Source of the DNA: Tannerella sp.
GTDB taxonomy: Bacteria; Bacteroidota; Bacteroidia; Bacteroidales; Tannerellaceae
Reading direction: 5' to 3'
DNA length: 10,872 bases
Assembly: GCA_031268395.1 (NCBI GenBank)
Contig: JAIRXI010000099.1
Span: 1 to 10,872, forward strand
Of this stretch, positions 7,189 through 10,872 are shown one piece after another (position 1 is the first letter of the stretch; every line of letters begins with the position of its first letter). The position numbers and the translations under genes are program-made. The notes under the pieces are model-generated. The model did no database searches and was not told the origin of the DNA. It saw only the letters and a program-made list of their open reading frames with translations.

Positions 7189-9135
7189 ATGTACGGATAC
7201 GTCAAAGTCGGCGCGGCGGTCCCACTTTTGCAGGTGGGCAACTGCGACCATAATGTCCGGCAGATGGAACATCTGCTGAGAAAGGCGGGGGCGGAGGGCA
7301 TCCAGCTCCTTGCATTCCCGGAACTGGCCGTTACCGGTTACACGTGTATGGACCTTTTTGCCCAGGAATGTCTGCTGCGGAACGCGGAGCAGGCGCTGCT
7401 GGAACTGGTGCGGAGGACGGAAGACGTCGACACGCTCTGCATCGCCGGCATGCCCCTCCGCACCGAAAACAGGCTGTTCAACACGGCGGTCGTCTTCCAG
7501 AAAGGAAAAATAGCCGGCATTGTCCCCAAAACCTACCTGCCCAATTACCGGGAATTTCAGGAGAGGCGATGGTTCTCGTCCGGCGCCGAACTGAGGAAAG
7601 AAACGGCAAGGATTGGCGACGAAGACTGCCCCATCTCCACGCAACTGCTGTTTACGGCCGGGAAAATGGCCGTCGGCATCGAAATCTGCGAAGACCTCTG
7701 GACGCCCGTCCCCCCCGGCGCGCTGCTGGCCATGCAGGGCGCCACGATCCTGGTCAACATCTCGGCCAGCAACGAACTGACCGGGAAGAACGACTACCTG
7801 AAATCGCTGATCAGACAGCAGTCCGCCCGCTGCATGGCGGGATATGTCTATGTCTCGTCCGGTTTCGGCGAATCGACCACCGACCTGGTGTTTGCCGGCA
7901 AGAGTTTCATCGCCGAAAACGGCGTCCTGCTGGCCGAATCCGAACGGTTTCCCATGCAGGAAAAACTGCTGGCCGGCGAGATAGACGTCGACTACCTGCT
8001 TCACGACCGGCAGGTAAACACCTGTTTCACACAGGGGCTGGACATGCTCCGGCCGCGTGTCGCACCCGTAACCGTCCCGGTCGAGCTGGCAGAAAACAGC
8101 GACTTCGCGCCGGCCCGTCCGGTCGATCCGATGCCGTTCGTTCCCGCGACCGACCCCGCCCGCGACGAACGCTGCGAAGAAGTCTTTCACATACAGGTCA
8201 ACGGGCTGGCCGGACGCCTGGCACATACCCGCACGGAAAAGGTGATCATCGGCGTGTCCGGCGGCCTGGACTCCACGCTGGCGCTACTGGTGGCCGTCAT
8301 GACGTTCGACGCGCTCGGGAAGCCTCGCAGACACATCGTCGCCGTCACGATGCCGGGTTACGGAACAACCGAACGCACCTGCCGGAATGCCTCGCAACTG
8401 GCCTTTTCCCTGGGCGTCGACTTCCGGAACATCCCCATCATGGAAGCCTGCCGCCAGCATTTCCGCGACATCGGACACGACGGCGAAACGCAGGACATCA
8501 CCTACGAAAACACGCAGGCGCGTGAACGCACGCAGATTCTGATGGACCTGGCCAATCTGGAAAACGGGCTGGTTGTCGGGACGGGCGACCTGTCCGAACT
8601 GGCCCTGGGATGGGCCACCTACAACGGCGACCACATGTCCATGTATGCCGTAAATGCGGGCGTCCCCAAAACGCTGGTGAAACACCTGGTGAAGTGGGTG
8701 GCGCAGCGCCGGGCCGACGGGGTTTCCGGGAGCATCCTGGCCGATATCGTCGATACGCCCGTCAGCCCCGAACTGATCCCGCCCGGCGACGACGGCGCCA
8801 TCCGCCAGAAAACGGAAGAACTGGTGGGGCCATACGAACTCCACGACTTTTTTCTCTACCACTTCATCCGCTTCGGCGCGCCGCCGGAGAAGATCTGTTT
8901 TCTTGCGCAGCAGGCCTTCAGGGACGTCTACAGTCCGGAGACCATCCGTAAATGGCTGCGCGTTTTTTTCAGCCGTTTTTTTTCCCAGCAGTTCAAGCGC
9001 AGCTGCCTGCCCGACGGCCCGAAAATAGGGTCCGTCAGCCTGTCGCCCCGCGGCGACTGGCGCATGCCCAGCGATGCCTCCGCAACGCTCTGGCTCAAGG
9101 CCGTCGATGAAGCCGCCGAACGGCGATCCGTTTAA
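7189..9135 (+). CDS. nadE: Glutamine-dependent NAD+ synthetase
   Basis: It makes NAD+ from nicotinic acid adenine dinucleotide with ATP, taking ammonia from glutamine. The 648-residue protein joins two enzymes. The N-terminal nitrilase-fold glutaminase (about 1-290) has its Glu-Lys-Cys triad at E45 (FPELAVTGY), K114 (PKTYLPNY) and C167 (GIEICEDLW). The synthetase (about 330-648) has the ATP P-loop VSGGLDST (356-363), TGDLSELALGWATYNGDHMS (465-484) and the conserved NAGVPKTLV. Both halves look complete, so it should not need free ammonia. The frame opens at a TTG (7162), but that TTG lies in the promoter box, so I start at ATG 7189 (MYGYVKVGAAVP). It appears to be a single-gene unit; its product supplies the cofactor used by GpsA. 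Confidence 0.96.
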   Translation: MYGYVKVGAAVPLLQVGNCDHNVRQMEHLLRKAGAEGIQLLAFPELAVTGYTCMDLFAQECLLRNAEQALLELVRRTEDVDTLCIAGMPLRTENRLFNTAVVFQKGKIAGIVPKTYLPNYREFQERRWFSSGAELRKETARIGDEDCPISTQLLFTAGKMAVGIEICEDLWTPVPPGALLAMQGATILVNISASNELTGKNDYLKSLIRQQSARCMAGYVYVSSGFGESTTDLVFAGKSFIAENGVLLAESERFPMQEKLLAGEIDVDYLLHDRQVNTCFTQGLDMLRPRVAPVTVPVELAENSDFAPARPVDPMPFVPATDPARDERCEEVFHIQVNGLAGRLAHTRTEKVIIGVSGGLDSTLALLVAVMTFDALGKPRRHIVAVTMPGYGTTERTCRNASQLAFSLGVDFRNIPIMEACRQHFRDIGHDGETQDITYENTQARERTQILMDLANLENGLVVGTGDLSELALGWATYNGDHMSMYAVNAGVPKTLVKHLVKWVAQRRADGVSGSILADIVDTPVSPELIPPGDDGAIRQKTEELVGPYELHDFFLYHFIRFGAPPEKICFLAQQAFRDVYSPETIRKWLRVFFSRFFSQQFKRSCLPDGPKIGSVSLSPRGDWRMPSDASATLWLKAVDEAAERRSV

Positions 9136-9588
9136 TTCACCGCGGACGTTCGGGAAGCCTGAAGCAGATCGAAATCGAAGTACCTGGAACGGCCTCACCG
9201 GGTATTTTCATCCATACGCCGGCCGGCGCGGTTTCCGGCCAAACCAGTGTCCGCATCACTCCGGGCGGAAGCGTCAAACAGACCGGCTCGAAGATAAGTC
9301 CCCGACAACGCGCCTGCGTGCGATGCGACGACGCGGCTCGGGCAGCCGCCTGATAACAAAACAACCTCAGCAGCAGGCAGCAGATGATACCTGCGGGCGG
9401 ACCTCATTACCTCTATGCCGATGTACCGTTTTGCCAACTGGGGTATTTGTAGCAGCAGCCATTTCAGCTTATCATGATTAATGGTATAGACAACGCGCTG
9501 TTCCAGCGCTTCAATCAGGAGTTCCGTCCGCCGTTTTTGAAACAGGCTGATGATACAGTAAACAAATACTGATTTCATTTCTTCTTAA
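9136..9588. other. Spacer between nadE and the RhuM gene, no firm gene
   Basis: This 453-base stretch changes character midway: GC-rich like nadE up to about 9400, then AT-richer like the RhuM gene. It holds a 12-base perfect palindrome (9217-9228) and a 5-base-pair hairpin around 9330-9350. Open frames exist on both strands. One plus-strand frame directly after nadE reads through about 9350 with no start codon, including IEIEVPGTASPGIFIHTPAG. This pattern suits the remains of decayed genes at an insertion boundary, but I recognise no family. Confidence 0.4.
9195..9578 (-). CDS. Doubtful small open frame downstream of the RhuM gene
   Basis: A 127-residue frame starts at an ATG 10 bases after the RhuM stop on the same strand, with AAGAAG just upstream, so it could be co-transcribed. 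The first 75 or so residues have a protein-like mix (MKSVFVYCIISLF, LEQRVVYTINHDKLKWLLL, IPQLAKRYIG). The rest is rich in Ala, Gly, Arg and Asp, as expected when GC-rich non-coding sequence stays open by chance. The frame also crosses the point where base composition changes. I recognise no family; the stretch around INHDKLKWLLLQIPQL faintly recalls the middle of Crp/Fnr regulators, which I would not rely on. It may be a gene fragment or no gene. Confidence 0.22.
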   Translation of the reverse strand: MKSVFVYCIISLFQKRRTELLIEALEQRVVYTINHDKLKWLLLQIPQLAKRYIGIEVMRSARRYHLLPAAEVVLLSGGCPSRVVASHAGALSGTYLRAGLFDASARSDADTGLAGNRAGRRMDENTR

Positions 9589-10635
9589 TTAGACGGAAGT
9601 TTTGCCGTCGGCGGCAGTTGTCAAGTAATCCTTGATAACTGATTTTGCGGTTTTTATGCTATCTTCCAATGCTTTCAATTCTTTCAGATCCTGTTCGTCG
9701 GCCTGTTGCGATTCAAAAAGTTTGCGCTGCTGGTCGAAGCGTTCATAAACTTTGCCGGCAAACGCTTCCATTTGAGCATTGCTTACGCTCCCCTTGCCCG
9801 AGAGCAATGCTCTTTTGTTGTAAGTAATGATACCGTCCACGTTTTCACGCCAAAAATTCATGGTAATATCCCTTTTATCTTTTGCCTGAAATTCAGCCGT
9901 TTCCAAAAATATAACAACCATACGATTTAAACTGTCGAGTTCGTCTTCCGTCAGGTAGTTTTTGGCAATGTAAATATCCTGTTTGCGTACAATTTTACCT
10001 TTCCAGCTTGTGAGAGCCATATTGGGAGTATCGGCACTGGCGCGGGCAACAATCAGTTCAGCGGCAGTTTTTCCCGTAACGGCATACATAAGTTTGTTTT
10101 GTGTTTCGGCAAAAAACATTTGCGTGGCCTTATCGGTACTATCATAATCGCTTGAAAGTGCAAATAAATCCCTTATTTTCTGATAAAACCGTTTTTCCGA
10201 AGCGCGAATATCGCGAATGCGTTCCAGTAATTCATCGTAATAATCGGGGCGACCGTCGGGATTTTTCAATCGCTCGTCGTCCATCACAAACCCTTTTTGC
10301 ATAAATTCTTTCAAAACGGTGTTTGCCCAGCGTCGAAACTGTACGCCCCGCTTGCCTCTCACCCGGAACCCGACAGCCAAAATCATATCCAAACCGTAAA
10401 AAGTTACCTTGTAATTTTTGCCGTCAGCGGCAGTTGTTAAGTAATCCTTAATAACTGAATTGCCGTCTAATTCGCTGTCCTTTAATATACTTGATACATG
10501 CATACTGATGTTTGGGACAGAGGTGTCAAAAAGTTCAGCCATGAGTTGCTGATTGAGCCAGACATTGCCGTCTTTTGCCATCAGGCGGACGGAAGTTTTG
10601 CCGTCGTCGGTGTTGTAGATGATTATTTTCTGCAT
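9589..10635 (-). CDS. rhuM: RhuM-family protein with duplicated C-terminal motif
   Basis: The family is named after RhuM of Salmonella pathogenicity island 3; its biochemical role is not established, and members are scattered on mobile regions. The 348-residue protein shows the family pattern: KIIIYNTDDGKTSV (3-16), a likely helix-turn-helix in LMAELFDTSVPNISMHVSSI (31-50), NSVIKDYLTTAADGKNYKV (59-77), RGVQFRRWAN (96-105), DELLERIRDIRASEKRFYQK (134-153), FFAETQNKLMYAVTGKTAAE (174-193) and NMALTSWKG (205-213). It normally ends near residue 331; here 17 more residues repeat SVIKDYLTTAADGK exactly and then TSV. An alternative ATG at 10665 adds ten residues and lies closer to the promoter; I chose 10635 because homologs start near KIIIYNTDDG. 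Its AT-richer composition suggests acquisition from elsewhere. Confidence 0.9.
   Translation of the reverse strand: MQKIIIYNTDDGKTSVRLMAKDGNVWLNQQLMAELFDTSVPNISMHVSSILKDSELDGNSVIKDYLTTAADGKNYKVTFYGLDMILAVGFRVRGKRGVQFRRWANTVLKEFMQKGFVMDDERLKNPDGRPDYYDELLERIRDIRASEKRFYQKIRDLFALSSDYDSTDKATQMFFAETQNKLMYAVTGKTAAELIVARASADTPNMALTSWKGKIVRKQDIYIAKNYLTEDELDSLNRMVVIFLETAEFQAKDKRDITMNFWRENVDGIITYNKRALLSGKGSVSNAQMEAFAGKVYERFDQQRKLFESQQADEQDLKELKALEDSIKTAKSVIKDYLTTAADGKTSV
9601..9642 (-). repeat. Direct repeat copy 2, at the 3' end of the RhuM gene
   Basis: These 42 bases match 10417-10458 at 39 positions, in the same orientation and frame, and encode the same 14 residues (SVIKDYLTTAADGK); the three differences are synonymous. 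Immediately downstream in the gene, 9592-9610 is an exact 19-base match to 10588-10606, the part encoding DGKTSV near the N-terminus. The 3' end of the gene thus looks like a mosaic of two 5' segments joined at the shared DGK codons. Confidence 0.92.
10417..10458 (-). repeat. Direct repeat copy 1, in the 5' part of the RhuM gene
   Basis: This copy encodes residues 60-73 (SVIKDYLTTAADGK), a motif that belongs here in every RhuM protein I recall. It is therefore the likely ancestral copy, and 9601-9642, 816 bases away, the derived one. Confidence 0.92.
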
Positions 10636-10687
10636 GATGGCCGGATATTTCAGTTTTGTTATCATTATAATTATCAAACTCCGCCCG

Positions 10688-10717
10688 CAAAGGTACTTCT
10701 TTTTCCTTTTGTTACAA
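10688..10717 (-). promoter_or_regulatory. Promoter of the RhuM gene
   Basis: On the minus strand a TTG (10717-10715) is followed after exactly 19 bases by TACCTTTG (10695-10688), a full match to the Bacteroidota -33/-7 pair. Transcription would begin near 10681, giving a leader of about 16 bases to ATG 10665 or 46 bases to ATG 10635. Confidence 0.82.
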
Positions 10718-10824
10718 TGAAATGTAAAATGATTCTCCGGCTTTATTTTCATAAGGACGGGAAACCGGAAGTAGCGCACTGCGTCTCTACCTATTTTTGC
10801 CAAAAGATTATTCAGGAAAATAAA

Positions 10825-10856
10825 TTTGCAAAAATGATAATTAATCTCGACCTTTG
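10825..10856 (+). promoter_or_regulatory. Outward-facing promoter at the right edge
   Basis: TTTG (10825-10828), a 20-base spacer, then GACCTTTG (10849-10856) fits the Bacteroidota promoter pattern except for G in place of the first T of the -7 box. It points out of the window, so a plus-strand gene likely starts within tens of bases past 10872. The two promoters diverge across 10718-10824, where I see no gene. Confidence 0.55.
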
Positions 10857-10872
10857 CAGTACGCAGAAATAA

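Noticed and set aside
7156..8226. Long minus-strand frame opposite nadE, and a 393-residue plus-strand frame at 7344-8525
   Set aside because: Both overlap the complete NAD+ synthetase; they show Arg/His/Gly-rich shadow composition and no family motifs.
9589..10803. Longer RhuM start at 10803 (404 residues)
   Set aside because: The extension runs across the well-formed -33/-7 promoter at 10688-10717, and homologs begin near KIIIYNTDDG.
10498..10872. Plus-strand frame of 124 residues reaching the right edge
   Set aside because: Its first part is antisense to the RhuM coding region and the rest crosses the divergent promoter region; no motif supports it.
9589..10872. A toxin-antitoxin or defence operon around rhuM
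   Set aside because: Only one recognisable gene is present in the window and no partner gene can be named; neighbours beyond the right edge would be needed.

Overview
The window looks like a stretch of a Bacteroidota chromosome, most likely Bacteroidales, from a fairly GC-rich member of the group. Three things point there. The 5' ends of the transcription units carry the Bacteroidota -7 box TAnnTTTG 20-60 bases before the gene, with A-rich leaders in place of strong Shine-Dalgarno sequences. The lysyl-tRNA synthetase has a long C-terminal tail of the kind I associate with this phylum. The gene order lysS-gpsA-pgi is one I know from Bacteroides relatives. The genus cannot be settled by eye.

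Layout. Bases 1-200 are a tandem array of a 23-base unit, each unit able to form a small hairpin, followed by a strong isolated stem-loop (298-338). Bases 423-4551 are a tight plus-strand operon: lysS (lysyl-tRNA synthetase), gpsA (glycerol-3-phosphate dehydrogenase; its ATG overlaps the lysS stop) and pgi (glucose-6-phosphate isomerase; 6-base gap). Bases 4552-4770 separate pgi from the convergent rpsO. They hold a structured inverted repeat and a clear intrinsic terminator belonging to rpsO. rpsO (ribosomal protein S15, minus strand) and typA/bipA (ribosome-associated GTPase, plus strand) diverge from a shared 147-base promoter region. After about 180 bases of GC-rich spacer and its own promoter comes nadE (glutamine-dependent NAD+ synthetase), ending at 9135.

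From about 9430 onward the base composition becomes visibly more AT-rich. This part carries one clear gene, a RhuM-family protein on the minus strand (9589-10635), with a textbook Bacteroidota promoter. Between nadE and it lie about 450 bases with only a doubtful small open frame. The right edge (10825-10856) has a promoter-like pair of boxes facing out of the window, so a plus-strand gene probably starts just beyond it.

The first 9.1 kb is housekeeping: translation (lysS, rpsO, typA), central carbon and lipid precursors (pgi, gpsA) and cofactor synthesis (nadE). I do not see a convincing new multi-gene system. The points most worth checking are the C-terminus of the RhuM protein, which ends in a 14-residue exact copy of its own N-terminal motif; the hairpin-forming repeat array with its neighbouring stem-loop; and the three-hairpin structure after pgi.
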